A stretch of 64,000 nucleotides of DNA, from assembly GCF_001708505.1 (NCBI RefSeq), contig NZ_CP015992.1, positions 3,658,001 to 3,722,000 of the forward strand, written 5' to 3'. This stretch comes from Pseudomonas sp. TCU-HL1 (GTDB lineage: Bacteria > Pseudomonadota > Gammaproteobacteria > Pseudomonadales > Pseudomonadaceae). The notes under the pieces are model-generated. The model worked only from the letters and a program-made list of their open reading frames with translations, had not been told where the DNA came from and ran no database searches. The position numbers and the translations under genes are program-made. Positions 32,301-40,804 of this stretch are shown here, one piece after another. Numbering within the stretch: position 1 is the first letter of the stretch; each line of letters starts with the position of its first letter.

Positions 32301-33388
32301 TTGGCCACCTCGCCGGCATCGTAGGTGACTTTCTGGCCGGGCCTGAGTTTGCTCACACCCGCGGTGACCACGGCATCGCCTTCGCTGAGCCCGGACTCGA
32401 CCAGCGCTTGCGTCGCCGTGTAGCGCGCCACCACCACCGGTTTTCGGACAAGCTCCTGGCTGGTGGGCTGGACCACGAACACCGCAGGGTCGCCGGCCTC
32501 GCTCGTCAAGGCCGAGGACGGCAGGATAATGAGCGACTTGCCGGGCAGGATCAGGCGTCCCGTTACCGTGGTGCCCAGCGCCATGGTAACGGGGGCGTCG
32601 GGCAGCGCGATACGGACGCGATAGGTGCGGGTCGCCGGGTCCGCAGTCGGGCTCGCATCGCGGACCCGGCCGATCACCTTGACTGAGGGATCGGAGAGGA
32701 GCGCAACTTCGACTTGCACGTCGGAGGGCACGCTAGTGTAGATCCGCTCGGACACGTTGAAGACGGCATCGCGTTCATGGGTGGAAGACAGCTTGATCGC
32801 CGGCTGGCCGGCTTCGACGACTTGCCCGGCGTTGACCAGGACCGCACTGACGATGGCGTCGTCGGGCGCACGGAGCTCGGTGTAGGTCAGCTTGTTGCGG
32901 GCGGTTTGCAGTCCCGTTCTGGCGACCTTGAGCTTGGCGTTGGCGGCGCGCCAGTTGGCCTCGGCTTCCTCGACCCGCGCCCGCGCGACGAACTGCTTCG
33001 CGAAGAGGGTGCGCTGCCGATCGAGCTCCGACTTCGCCAATCCTTCCGCCGCCTCGGCACTCTTCACCTCGGCCTCGGCCGTCAGCACTTCGTTCTGAAC
33101 GTCGTTCGGATCGAGAGTCGCCAGAACCTGCCCCTTGACGACACTCATGCCGATCTCCGCGACACGGGTCGCGACGCGGCCGTCGATGCGGAAGCCGAGG
33201 TTGGTTTCGACATTCGCCTGGATTTCGCCCGTCTGGGCGACCTCCTCGCCGATGGAGGCAGCCTTCGCGATGACCGTGCGGACGGGACGCGGCGCCTCCG
33301 TCGTTTGTATTTCCTCCTGACACCCCGTCAGTGCCATGACCAGGCTGCAGGCATAGCCGCAGAACAGGAATGTCTTGAGTAGCTTCAT
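32297..33388 (-). CDS. RND periplasmic adaptor (membrane-fusion lipoprotein)
   Basis: 363 residues. A lipoprotein signal with lipobox LTGC (Cys23), then the HlyD/AcrA-type layout: RPVRTV strand, a barrel-sandwich with GFRIDGRVATRVAEIGMSVVKGQVLATLD, an alpha-hairpin (about residues 95-165) and a membrane-proximal C-terminus. It bridges the RND pump and an outer-membrane channel. First gene of the two-gene operon; the start follows AAGGAGACTCGAG. A promoter with TTGTGT / TACCGT and an overlapping shared palindrome lies 130-170 bp upstream. Confidence 0.9.
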   Translation of the reverse strand: MKLLKTFLFCGYACSLVMALTGCQEEIQTTEAPRPVRTVIAKAASIGEEVAQTGEIQANVETNLGFRIDGRVATRVAEIGMSVVKGQVLATLDPNDVQNEVLTAEAEVKSAEAAEGLAKSELDRQRTLFAKQFVARARVEEAEANWRAANAKLKVARTGLQTARNKLTYTELRAPDDAIVSAVLVNAGQVVEAGQPAIKLSSTHERDAVFNVSERIYTSVPSDVQVEVALLSDPSVKVIGRVRDASPTADPATRTYRVRIALPDAPVTMALGTTVTGRLILPGKSLIILPSSALTSEAGDPAVFVVQPTSQELVRKPVVVARYTATQALVESGLSEGDAVVTAGVSKLRPGQKVTYDAGEVAK

Positions 33389-33519
33389 CTCGAGTCTCCT
33401 TGCTCAAGCACGAGCAGTACTGAGCGACACACACACTCCCGGAGTTCTGTGCGTACGGCGCTGAAAATCGATAGAGCCTTTCATGGCACGAACCTCTGAA
33501 GCCTGTGTTGTTTTGCTGA

Positions 33520-33547
33520 ACGGTAATCCCGGGTAAATTTAACACAA
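33520..33547 (-). promoter_or_regulatory. Promoter of the RND operon
   Basis: Minus strand: -35 TTGTGT (complement of 33542-33547), 16-base spacer, -10 TACCGT (complement of 33520-33525). The spacer and -10 region share a GGGATTAC string with the promoter at 48464-48492. Confidence 0.5.
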
Positions 33548-33561
33548 CACACGTTATCTTT
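33540..33561. promoter_or_regulatory. Shared operator, site 3 (RND operon)
   Basis: TAACACAAC-ACAC-GTTATCTTT. The first 16 bases match site 1 at all but pyrimidine-swap positions (TAACAYAACAYACGTT). It covers the -35 of the minus-strand promoter. Confidence 0.6.
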
Positions 33562-34130
33562 AATATTCATCAGACGAAATTAGCCCTGCTCCGGAGCTCG
33601 GCAACGGATCGGCAGTCCGGCATAAGGCATTGGCGCTTGGCTCATTCGCGCGTGGCCTGCGGGTTTCTGTTTCGCCTACCCGGGCGAGTCCCTTTCTCAA
33701 TCGACGGATGGCCCCCGCCCTCCAAAAAGGAACCAAAAGGCTTGCCCCTGCCTCCGAATTCGGCGTCCCCGCCCAGCATCGTCGCTCCGGGAGTACGGCG
33801 CGAGGGACGGTCCATGCCGCTCGCCCGCCCTGACGGGGCAGTTCGCGCGGCGTCACCTTCATTGCGTCATTTCAGGTCCGTACAGGAATCCAGGACTGCG
33901 TGGACTCGCCGGCGCGAGTCAACCCTCTCCTCTTCAGGGGTAAAGAGGCACGCTTTCGGAATCATCGCTTCCGGTGCCGATGAACGACTGAGCGCGAAGC
34001 GATCCGGCTGGGGCGCAGAGCGGGGGCGGGCGCGAGGGCAACATCCGCAGGCTTGGTTTCAGACAAGGGCGCTCACGCAACATTGCCACTCCAGCGTGAG
34101 CAGACCTCTCCCCCCGACATTCCGCGAAGA
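33562..34130. other. Intergenic region, no gene; possibly a dispersed repeat
   Basis: About 570 bp upstream of the RND operon and downstream of DUF1329 gene 1. Segments such as GGCGAGTCCCTTTCTC and GGAACCAAAAGGCTTGCCCC (about 3368x-3375x, i.e. 33684-33748) look like a dispersed non-coding element I associate with intergenic DNA of Pseudomonas genomes; this is recollection and unverified. No start site, RNA gene or IS end was recognised. Confidence 0.35.
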
Positions 34131-34132
34131 AC

Positions 34133-34158
34133 CAAAAAAAACCGCCCCGAAGGGCGGC
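34133..34158 (-). terminator. Rho-independent terminator after DUF1329 gene 1
   Basis: On the minus strand GCCGCCC-TTCG-GGGCGG followed by a run of T residues (A-run 34134-34141 on the plus strand). A stable UUCG tetraloop stem with a clean T-tract, 39 bp past the stop; it likely ends the long minus-strand transcript. Confidence 0.85.
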
Positions 34159-34196
34159 AAAAAGGAGCGGGCTTGTGGCCCACTATGGAGTAGTCG

Positions 34197-35564
34197 TCAG
34201 CGAATGCCCGAGCTTCGCAGTGCGGCGGCGGTGTACTCGGCGGCGCTGGAGGTGAATCCGAACTGCAGCGGTTCCTTCTCCTCGTTGTGCATGCCGGACA
34301 CGATGTATCGGCCGTTGATCAGGTCATACAGCGCCTCAGTGCCGAGCCAGGGGATCTGCAGGTCGTACATCGGTGAGAGGTGGCCTTCGGCGACGCGCCA
34401 GAGGGCGCCACGCGCGTCGTAATGATCGGCCAGCGCAATCTGCCAGCTGTCCTCGTCGACGAAGAAGACCCGCTTGGCGTAGATATGCCGCTCGCCTGGC
34501 TTGAGGGTCGCCTCGACCTGCCAGACGCGATGCAGCTCGTAGCGGGTCAGCTCGGGATTGATATGCCCGGGCTTGATGATGTCGCTGTACTTGAGGTCAG
34601 CCCCGTCGAGCCGGTAGCTGTTGTAGGGGATGTAGATTTCGCGCTTGCCGACCAGTTTCCAGTCGTAGCGATCCGGTGCGCCGTTGAACATGTCCTGGTT
34701 GTCGGCGACACGCTGGCCGTCAGCAGCTGGATAGGGACCGTCATAGGAGACCTGCGGCGCTCGGCGCACACGGCGCTGCCCAGCGTTGTACAGCCAGGCC
34801 AGGCGCGGTTCCTTGACCTGATCGAGGGTCTCGTGCACCAGCAGCACGTCACCGGCCAGGCGCGTCGGGGCGGTCACCAATTGCTTGTAGTAGAACAGGA
34901 CGTTGCCGGGATTGGCCGGATCGAAATCGGCGAGCCGATCGCGAAAGGTGAACTGATCCTTGAAGTGCACCGGCACGAAGGTCCCGTTGGCCAGCGGCGC
35001 GGCCTGCACATGGCTGCGCTTGACGCTGCCGCCGCGGTAGCGGGTGATGTGATTCCACACCACTTCCAGGCCGTTCTGCGGGATCGGGAAAGGCACCGCC
35101 ACGGCGAACTCGGACAAGCCGTTCCCGCCCTCGACCATGGAGGTCCTGGTCGCGTTCTGCCTGGCGGCCTCGTAGACGAAGTCCGGCGCGTTGGCGCTTC
35201 GATGGCTGGAGTAGACGGGCAGCTCGTAGGTCGCGGCGTAGCGCTTGAACATGGCCAGTTGGCCGGGCGTCAGGTTGTCCTGGTACTGCGCCAGGTTCTG
35301 CGCCGTGATGACGAACAGCGGCTGCTCGCCCGCGAAGGGGTTGCTGAGGAAACCGGCGGCATCCCGGCGGCCGGCGTCCTTGGCAAGGCCGCCGGTCCAG
35401 GCGGGGATGGTGCCGGCGGCATTGCCAGCCATTTCGGCACCCAGCGGAGTGAGCACGCCGCCGAGCTGGCGGGTCTGCTCGGCACTGACCGCGGCCAGGG
35501 CGCACTGGCCGGACAGGGCGAGGTTCAGCATGAGCGAAGAGGTCAGCAGGACTGTCTTTTTCAT
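34197..35564 (-). CDS. DUF1329 outer-membrane-lipoprotein-sorting-like protein 1
   Basis: 455 residues from ATG 35564, with a signal peptide ending near ALAAVSA. DUF1329 proteins have a LolB/LolA-like fold and are periplasmic lipid or hydrophobic-ligand carriers by inference. Conserved features include LTPLGAEMAGNAAGTIPAWTGG, PYNSYRLDGADLKY and YAKRVFFVDEDSWQIAL. It lies 15 bp after a DUF1302 gene, the standard pairing. A second set is at 60.5-63.7 kb. Likely part of a trans-envelope route for a lipophilic substrate. Confidence 0.85.
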   Translation of the reverse strand: MKKTVLLTSSLMLNLALSGQCALAAVSAEQTRQLGGVLTPLGAEMAGNAAGTIPAWTGGLAKDAGRRDAAGFLSNPFAGEQPLFVITAQNLAQYQDNLTPGQLAMFKRYAATYELPVYSSHRSANAPDFVYEAARQNATRTSMVEGGNGLSEFAVAVPFPIPQNGLEVVWNHITRYRGGSVKRSHVQAAPLANGTFVPVHFKDQFTFRDRLADFDPANPGNVLFYYKQLVTAPTRLAGDVLLVHETLDQVKEPRLAWLYNAGQRRVRRAPQVSYDGPYPAADGQRVADNQDMFNGAPDRYDWKLVGKREIYIPYNSYRLDGADLKYSDIIKPGHINPELTRYELHRVWQVEATLKPGERHIYAKRVFFVDEDSWQIALADHYDARGALWRVAEGHLSPMYDLQIPWLGTEALYDLINGRYIVSGMHNEEKEPLQFGFTSSAAEYTAAALRSSGIR

Positions 35565-35579
35565 GTGCAGGGACTCCAC

Positions 35580-37451
35580 TTAGAAGGACACACCGAAGCT
35601 CAGGGCCACGAAGTCGCGATCAATCGAGGTGTTGTACTGGCCACCGAAGAAATCGGTGTAGGAGAGGCTGGCGGTGTAGGTGCTCTGGTACTCGCCATCC
35701 AGCCCCAGGCTGACCGCCTTGGCGCCCTCGTTGAACAGGCCATTGGGACCGTTTCCGGCGACGTCATGCGACCAGGACAGGCTCGGTTTGAGGGTGATGC
35801 CGGCGACGACATTGGGGTATTCCCAGATCGCCCGCGCGCGGTAGCCCCAGGCGGTGCTGGTGACGAACCCCTCGTCCTCGCAGTACCTGGCGACATTCTC
35901 GGCATTCGGGTTGCCACCCAGGGTCTGGCTGTTGAGGATCGGGCAGGCGCCACCGGGCAGCGGACCGGGGCCGAACATCTGGTCGCGGCCATAGCGGACA
36001 TCGCTGGAGTGCTCCAGTCCACCCACATGCACCACACCGACCTCGCCCACCAGGATCAGGCGGGAAGCCCCCATGACCTGATCGAGGAAGTGCGTGAGGG
36101 TGGTCTGGAACTGCGTGACTTCCTTACGCCGGTAGCCATGCAGATCCTGGCCCGGCACGCCGCTCAGGATGGAGGCATTGTCGAACAGGGGGTTGCCAGT
36201 GAGCGGCGTCAGGCCCGAATAGAGAATGTCCGTGGTGTTGATTTGTACCGGCGCATTCGGGCGATAGCTGATCTCGCCGCTCCAGGCGGTACCGGTGGGC
36301 AGGGTGGTGGAGAAGCTCAAGCCGTAGAGGCGTATATCCTCCGGATACTCCAGGAAGTAGCGCGAGTTACCCGCGACTACCAGGGGCGCCGCAGGGCCGA
36401 AGAGATCGGCGACGCCGTAGGCGGCGGCACCCGGCGCCGTGGCGCTGAAGATCGGTGTCCGGCTGTGATAGTTCATGAAGTACGCGCCGAACTCGGTATC
36501 CAGCGGCTCGGAGTAGTAGCGCAGCGCGGTTCCCCACTGGCCGCCGTCGCGCGCGTCCCGGTCACCGCCGCGACGGACGATCACCCCCTCGTCGGGCTCG
36601 CCCCAGGCAATGCCACTGGCCTGCAGCCCGGGAATCACGCCCGCGAATCCGGCATCGATCAGTTGCTGGCGGGTCGAGAGTACGGCCAGTTCGTTGCTGC
36701 AGCCGTCGGCCGCCACATCCTGCTGGGAGAAGAACGTGCCGCAGTTGTCGACCACAGTCTGGTCCCACTCCAGCTGGTAGAACAGCTCGGCGGAGAGGTT
36801 CTCGCTCAGGCTCTGCGAGACATAGAACATGTTGACCGGGATCAGGCCCTCCTTGATCTCGGCGCCCGGGCGACGGAAGGCCGCGACGTCGATCGGATTG
36901 ATCGAGTTGATGCTGTTGAGGATGAAGGTGCTCTCGCCCCAGCTCACCACTTGCTTGCCCAGGCGCACGGAGCCGGGCAGATCGTCGATGGTGTAGTTGT
37001 GGTAGAGGAAGGCATCGAGCAGCTCGGCACCCGAGGCCTGGGCGGCCTGCTTGCGGTTGGAGTCGTCGATGTCCTTGAACAGGCGGTGTTCGTCCTTCAG
37101 TTCGAAGTCGTACCAGTACTTGCCCCGGACGAAGACGCCGCTATCGCCGTAACGCAGCTCGAGGTCGTGCACGCCCTTGAAGATCTTCGAGAAGGTCTCG
37201 CCCTTCTTGAAGTTCAGGTGGCCGTCGTCCGAGGACGGCGCCAGGCCGTCACCGCCATTGTTGAAGGCGATCAGGTCCGGGTCGGCACCGCGCACCGACC
37301 AGTTGGCGCCGACCGACAGCTGCGAGTCGAACTGCCCCTCCAGCTCCCCGATGTTGAACGTGGCGGCCTGTGCCGGCACGCACGTTCCAGCGGCCATGCC
37401 CATCGCACAGGCAAGCCAGGCCGGTTGCCACCTTGGTTGTCTCATTGTCAT
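35580..37451 (-). CDS. DUF1302 outer-membrane beta-barrel protein 1
   Basis: 623 residues from ATG 37451 (AAGAGGTAG upstream). The signal peptide ends at AQAA; the mature protein starts FNIGELEGQFDSQLSVGANWSVRG and ends FVALSFGVSF with a terminal Phe, both typical of DUF1302 barrels. Internal motifs SVRLGKQVVSWGESTFILNSINSINPIDV and SGEISYRPNAPVQINTTD are family hallmarks. Predicted outer-membrane protein working with the DUF1329 protein encoded next. Substrate unknown; the family is frequent in steroid, terpenoid and alkane degraders. Confidence 0.87.
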   Translation of the reverse strand: MTMRQPRWQPAWLACAMGMAAGTCVPAQAATFNIGELEGQFDSQLSVGANWSVRGADPDLIAFNNGGDGLAPSSDDGHLNFKKGETFSKIFKGVHDLELRYGDSGVFVRGKYWYDFELKDEHRLFKDIDDSNRKQAAQASGAELLDAFLYHNYTIDDLPGSVRLGKQVVSWGESTFILNSINSINPIDVAAFRRPGAEIKEGLIPVNMFYVSQSLSENLSAELFYQLEWDQTVVDNCGTFFSQQDVAADGCSNELAVLSTRQQLIDAGFAGVIPGLQASGIAWGEPDEGVIVRRGGDRDARDGGQWGTALRYYSEPLDTEFGAYFMNYHSRTPIFSATAPGAAAYGVADLFGPAAPLVVAGNSRYFLEYPEDIRLYGLSFSTTLPTGTAWSGEISYRPNAPVQINTTDILYSGLTPLTGNPLFDNASILSGVPGQDLHGYRRKEVTQFQTTLTHFLDQVMGASRLILVGEVGVVHVGGLEHSSDVRYGRDQMFGPGPLPGGACPILNSQTLGGNPNAENVARYCEDEGFVTSTAWGYRARAIWEYPNVVAGITLKPSLSWSHDVAGNGPNGLFNEGAKAVSLGLDGEYQSTYTASLSYTDFFGGQYNTSIDRDFVALSFGVSF

Positions 37452-37790
37452 GCGTCTACCTCTTGTTGTTGTGTTCGGTATCCAGGCAAGTGCTTTTTCG
37501 AGGACGACGCTCCCCGTTCCGGCGCGACGAGGAGTCAACCGGTCTGGTACATCGAGGTCTGGGAACGTCGGCCAGGGTGAGGGCTAGGGAGGGAGCAGCG
37601 CTGCGTTCAAATCCGTGAACTCCAGTTGGGGTGGGGCTTGCGACTCCGTTGGCAAGAACGTCATCGCGACTGAGCCGAGGGGCGCTTGGAAGTGTGCAAG
37701 GTGGTTGCGGCTTTCTTTCCGGGAAGGGCTGGACCCACAGGGTGAGTCGCCGGGTAATGGCGACTCACCCCATGACGCTGCGCAGTCAGG
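37452..37790. other. Intergenic region between membrane-protein gene and DUF1302 gene
   Basis: 339 bp without a gene. It contains a perfect 12-bp hairpin (37740-37770, listed separately) and may contain a secondary promoter for DUF1302/DUF1329. A TGTTGTGTTCGG string (about 37466-37477) recurs upstream of the membrane-protein gene at 41.5 kb, with no visible second arm. Confidence 0.4.
37740..37770. repeat. Perfect 12-bp inverted repeat with 7-base loop
   Basis: GGGTGAGTCGCC, loop GGGTAAT, GGCGACTCACCC. It lies 20 bp past the stop of the minus-strand membrane-protein gene. Without a T-run it is more likely an mRNA 3'-end stabiliser or attenuator than a simple terminator. Confidence 0.7.
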
Positions 37791-38456
37791 TCAGCGGGCC
37801 ATCACGAGGGGCCGGGACGAAGCCGTTGTCGTACGCTCCAGGGCGCCATAGGCGTAGTACTGCTGGACTATCTGGCAACCCCAGACGGTAAGGGCGTAGA
37901 TCATGAACTCCATCTTGTCCTCGTCGCCCGGGATTGGGAGGAAGTCATAAACGACCGCCACTGCCAAAGCAGCCGCCGTAGTCACGGTATTGAGCAGAGC
38001 ATGCATGGACTCGCCGGCACGCAGCAGTCGCCAAGTGAAATAGCAGAGATAGAGGGTGTAGCAGGCCCACATGAAGAGGTAGTAATACGGCAACAGCCCT
38101 TTAACGAAGTCGGCCAGTACCAGCACGAAGGTGGCAGCGAAAGTGACCGCGAAAATCATGATGTCTTTGGTAAACGAAGGCCTGTAGTTATGGGTGACCG
38201 CCATCAGGCCAAGCGTGGCCACAATCGGGACACCGAAAGCGCGGGAAAAAGCATCAAGGAAGAAAGAGATGCTGTAGCCAACCTTGAAACCCGTCACGAG
38301 GAATAACAGTAGATTCGAAGCAGAGAAGGCCACGATCAGCCACTCGAATCCGAGCAGATAGTTCTTCCGAATGCGCACATACTTGAGGCCGTAAACCACA
38401 CCGCAAGTGATCAGAAAGACGCTGGAAAGAAGCGCAAGAACTTCCTTAACTTCCAT
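37791..38456 (-). CDS. Hypothetical polytopic membrane protein of amine oxidase locus 2
   Basis: 221 residues from ATG 38456, behind GAGGTTATTGCT. About seven hydrophobic segments alternate with short loops (for example EVLALLSSVFLITCGVVYGL and FEWLIVAFSASNLLLFLVTGF). No family recognised. It follows the dihaem cytochrome gene by 34 bp, so it may be the membrane partner (quinol/cytochrome link or transporter) of the second amine oxidase-cytochrome unit. Role unknown. Confidence 0.7.
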   Translation of the reverse strand: MEVKEVLALLSSVFLITCGVVYGLKYVRIRKNYLLGFEWLIVAFSASNLLLFLVTGFKVGYSISFFLDAFSRAFGVPIVATLGLMAVTHNYRPSFTKDIMIFAVTFAATFVLVLADFVKGLLPYYYLFMWACYTLYLCYFTWRLLRAGESMHALLNTVTTAAALAVAVVYDFLPIPGDEDKMEFMIYALTVWGCQIVQQYYAYGALERTTTASSRPLVMAR

Positions 38457-38490
38457 AGCAATAACCTCAATCAAATACTCTTCAGATGGT

Positions 38491-39147
38491 TCACTTCGCC
38501 ACAGGGACGAGTGCCGCGAGATAGTGGGAAAGTGCCTGACGATCATCCGCGGACAAGGTCGAGACGATGGCTGTCATCGCGCCCGTCGAATCCTTGCGCC
38601 GCCCTTCCGCAAAGGCATTCAGTTGGGCCAGCAGGTAATCGTGCCCCTGCCCGGCCAACCGCGGGAACTGGTCGCGCCCCATCAACCCTTCGCCGTGGCA
38701 CGCCGCGCAACCTCCGTTCACCACCAGCTTCTGCCCCTTCTCCCGCAGCACGGGATCAGCCTTGAAGGAGCTGTTTTCCACTGCCGACTGCTTGGCGAAG
38801 TACGCCGACAACTGCTGGACATCAGCCTCGCTAAGGGTCATAGCCAACGGCCCCATGTTCGGATTGGCCCGCGTGCCACTGGCGAAATTGCGCAGTTGGT
38901 TGGTCAGGTAGGCAGCAGGTTGACCCGCCAGGCTGGGATACCCCTGATGCTGCGACTTGCCTTGAACGCCATGACAACCTACGCAGGCATCGACCAGGCG
39001 TGGCCACGGACCGCCATCGGCTTCCTTGGCCTCTGTGGAGGTGCTGATGTGATCCATCAGACGATAAAGATCGAGGCCATCACGTCCGTAAAAAGCCAGC
39101 AGCCCGGCAATGACCACGACTACAGCCAGCGCTATCAATTTCTTCAT
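38491..39147 (-). CDS. Dihaem cytochrome c 2
   Basis: 218 residues from ATG 39147, six bases after GGAG (an ATG six bases earlier is possible). N-terminal membrane anchor or signal (LIALAVVVVIAGLLAF). Haem motifs C55-V-G-C58-H59 and C147-A-A-C150-H151, with Met regions NMGPLAMTLSE and GAMTAIVSTLS. Clear paralogue of the cytochrome at 28092-28763, with the same spacing of motifs. It directly follows amine oxidase 2 (9 bp) and is its probable electron acceptor. Confidence 0.9.
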   Translation of the reverse strand: MKKLIALAVVVVIAGLLAFYGRDGLDLYRLMDHISTSTEAKEADGGPWPRLVDACVGCHGVQGKSQHQGYPSLAGQPAAYLTNQLRNFASGTRANPNMGPLAMTLSEADVQQLSAYFAKQSAVENSSFKADPVLREKGQKLVVNGGCAACHGEGLMGRDQFPRLAGQGHDYLLAQLNAFAEGRRKDSTGAMTAIVSTLSADDRQALSHYLAALVPVAK

Positions 39148-39156
39148 CTTCATCTC

Positions 39157-40653
39157 CTACACCCGACGCAGGGCGTTGAGCGCCTGCAGGGCACTTTGGT
39201 GGCCCGAGCGCACGGCACCGTCCATGTAGCCGGCCCAGATGTCCGCAGTCTCGGTACCGGACCAGATCAGATTGCCGCAGGGTGGTCGCAGCGCCTCGCC
39301 GTGGGTGGTCCAGAAGCCCGGCGGGATGGCCGATACACAGGTGAGCGTCCAGGGATCGTCACGCCCCCAGTCCTGGTCGTGGTATGCGACGGAATGCAGT
39401 GCCTCGTCGCCCCACGCCCGGGCAAAGATTTCCGTCAGGGCGTGCTTGGCCGTTGTGGGGTCAGAAGGAAGATTGGCGTTGGAGATGAAGGCGTTGATGA
39501 TGCCGATCTCACCATTGGGCGGCGAGTTGTCCCAGGCCCAGTAAATGGGACCACCCACCATGAAGATGTGCCCGTTCAGCCCCTTGTCGCGCCAGAACGG
39601 CCGGGGATACACCATGGCCATCTTGCGTGCCGGCGAATGTGCGGGCCAGGCGCGCTGCAGCGCAGCACGCGCCGCTGGCAGGGCCGGCTCGAACTGAACC
39701 TGGTTGCACAATGCAGGATGGATGGCCACGATGACCTTGCGTGCGCGCACAAGCCCTTGGTCCGTGTGCAGGGTCACGACCTCGCGATCCCAGTCGGAGA
39801 TTCTGCGTACCGGGCACTGCAAGCGCACCTTGTCGCCCAACTGCTCTGCCATCTTGATACTGAGAATCTGCGAGCCGCCGACAAAGCGCGTGCCTTGAGC
39901 GCTGTCCTTGACCGAGTCGAGCTTCTCGTACTCCTTGTTGGCCGAATTGATCATGGACAAATAGTGCAGCAGCCCCATTTTGGCCGGACTTGCACCACCA
40001 GTAAGCGTCAGGGCGGCATCCCAGCCGGAATACTCCTCAGGCTTGATGTTCTGCGTGGCCAACCAGTCGCCAACCGAGAGCTTGTCCAATTCGGCAGCCT
40101 TGGGAGACTTCCAGGGTGCTCCCGAGGGCACATCGTGCGACATCTCGCTCAGCTTGTCCGCCACGGCCATGTCGGTGCCGAAGGTGCCCTCGAGATCAAT
40201 CTCGAGCCGCCCGTTCCCGCCCATCATCACCGTACGGCCTTGGTAGTACTGCGGGAAGGTGCCGACCTCGAGCTGGCGCGCGAGGTCCTCCACCGCGGTC
40301 TGGCCCGGTCCAATCCACTGCCCACCGACCTCTGAGATATAGCCGTCCCCGACCTCGTAATTGAGAGTACGTCCTCCTACTCGATTCCGCGCCTCCAGGA
40401 CCAGGAAGGACTGGCTGCCGGCCAGCTGCAGGTCGCGGGCGGCGGTCAGGCCGGCCAACCCCGCACCGATGATGACGACGTCCAGCACGTCGTCTTGCTC
40501 CGTCGCCGCACTCGCGGCGCCGGGAATCTCGCTGGCCCGCACCAGCCCCGAGCCCAGGCCGATACCGCCAATGGCCGCCGTGGCGCCCGCCAGCTTCAGC
40601 AATTGCCGCCGCTTGAGATCGGGAGAAGGATTTGAGGTGGGCTTGTCCGCCAT
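39157..40653 (-). CDS. Exported flavin amine oxidase/dehydrogenase 2
   Basis: 498 residues from ATG 40653 (GAGGCG upstream; an ATG at 40671 lacks a ribosome binding site). A textbook Tat signal, LKRRQLLKLAGATAAIGG, exports the folded flavoprotein. FAD sites: DVVIIGAGLAGLTAARDL, LEARNRVGGRT and SGTETADIWAGYMDGAVRSG. It is clearly homologous along its full length to the enzyme at 26423-27910, including KVDPWTLTCV/RDDPWTLTCV, but differs in the substrate-facing middle (about residues 130-180). It lies upstream of dihaem cytochrome 2. Amine substrate unknown. Confidence 0.9.
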   Translation of the reverse strand: MADKPTSNPSPDLKRRQLLKLAGATAAIGGIGLGSGLVRASEIPGAASAATEQDDVLDVVIIGAGLAGLTAARDLQLAGSQSFLVLEARNRVGGRTLNYEVGDGYISEVGGQWIGPGQTAVEDLARQLEVGTFPQYYQGRTVMMGGNGRLEIDLEGTFGTDMAVADKLSEMSHDVPSGAPWKSPKAAELDKLSVGDWLATQNIKPEEYSGWDAALTLTGGASPAKMGLLHYLSMINSANKEYEKLDSVKDSAQGTRFVGGSQILSIKMAEQLGDKVRLQCPVRRISDWDREVVTLHTDQGLVRARKVIVAIHPALCNQVQFEPALPAARAALQRAWPAHSPARKMAMVYPRPFWRDKGLNGHIFMVGGPIYWAWDNSPPNGEIGIINAFISNANLPSDPTTAKHALTEIFARAWGDEALHSVAYHDQDWGRDDPWTLTCVSAIPPGFWTTHGEALRPPCGNLIWSGTETADIWAGYMDGAVRSGHQSALQALNALRRV

Positions 40654-40804
40654 ACTTGTCGCCTCACGCATTTTGTTATTGAAGTCGTCGTTCTTGTCGC
40701 GGCATCGAAAAACGGCGGCATATGCCTGCCGCCGAACTCGCCGGACACGCCGGCGGTCAATGTCTTTATTGGAATTCAGCGAACCTCGTGGCTCGGGCCG
40801 CGCG
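40654..40804. other. Short intergenic region before amine oxidase 2
   Basis: 151 bp. A TTCAATAAC string on the minus strand resembles one arm of the shared operator but no second arm is visible. A secondary promoter is possible. Confidence 0.3.

Noticed and set aside
35557..35564. TTTTTCAT, identical to a reported Tn4371-type attachment core as I recall it
   Set aside because: It is simply the reverse complement of the DUF1329 start (ATGAAAAA), far from the element module; no partner copy was seen at the other side.
34380..37580. Open frame of more than 1,000 codons on the plus strand opposite the DUF1302/DUF1329 genes
   Set aside because: It is a shadow caused by strong G/C bias at third positions; the minus-strand frames have signal peptides, family motifs and ribosome binding sites.
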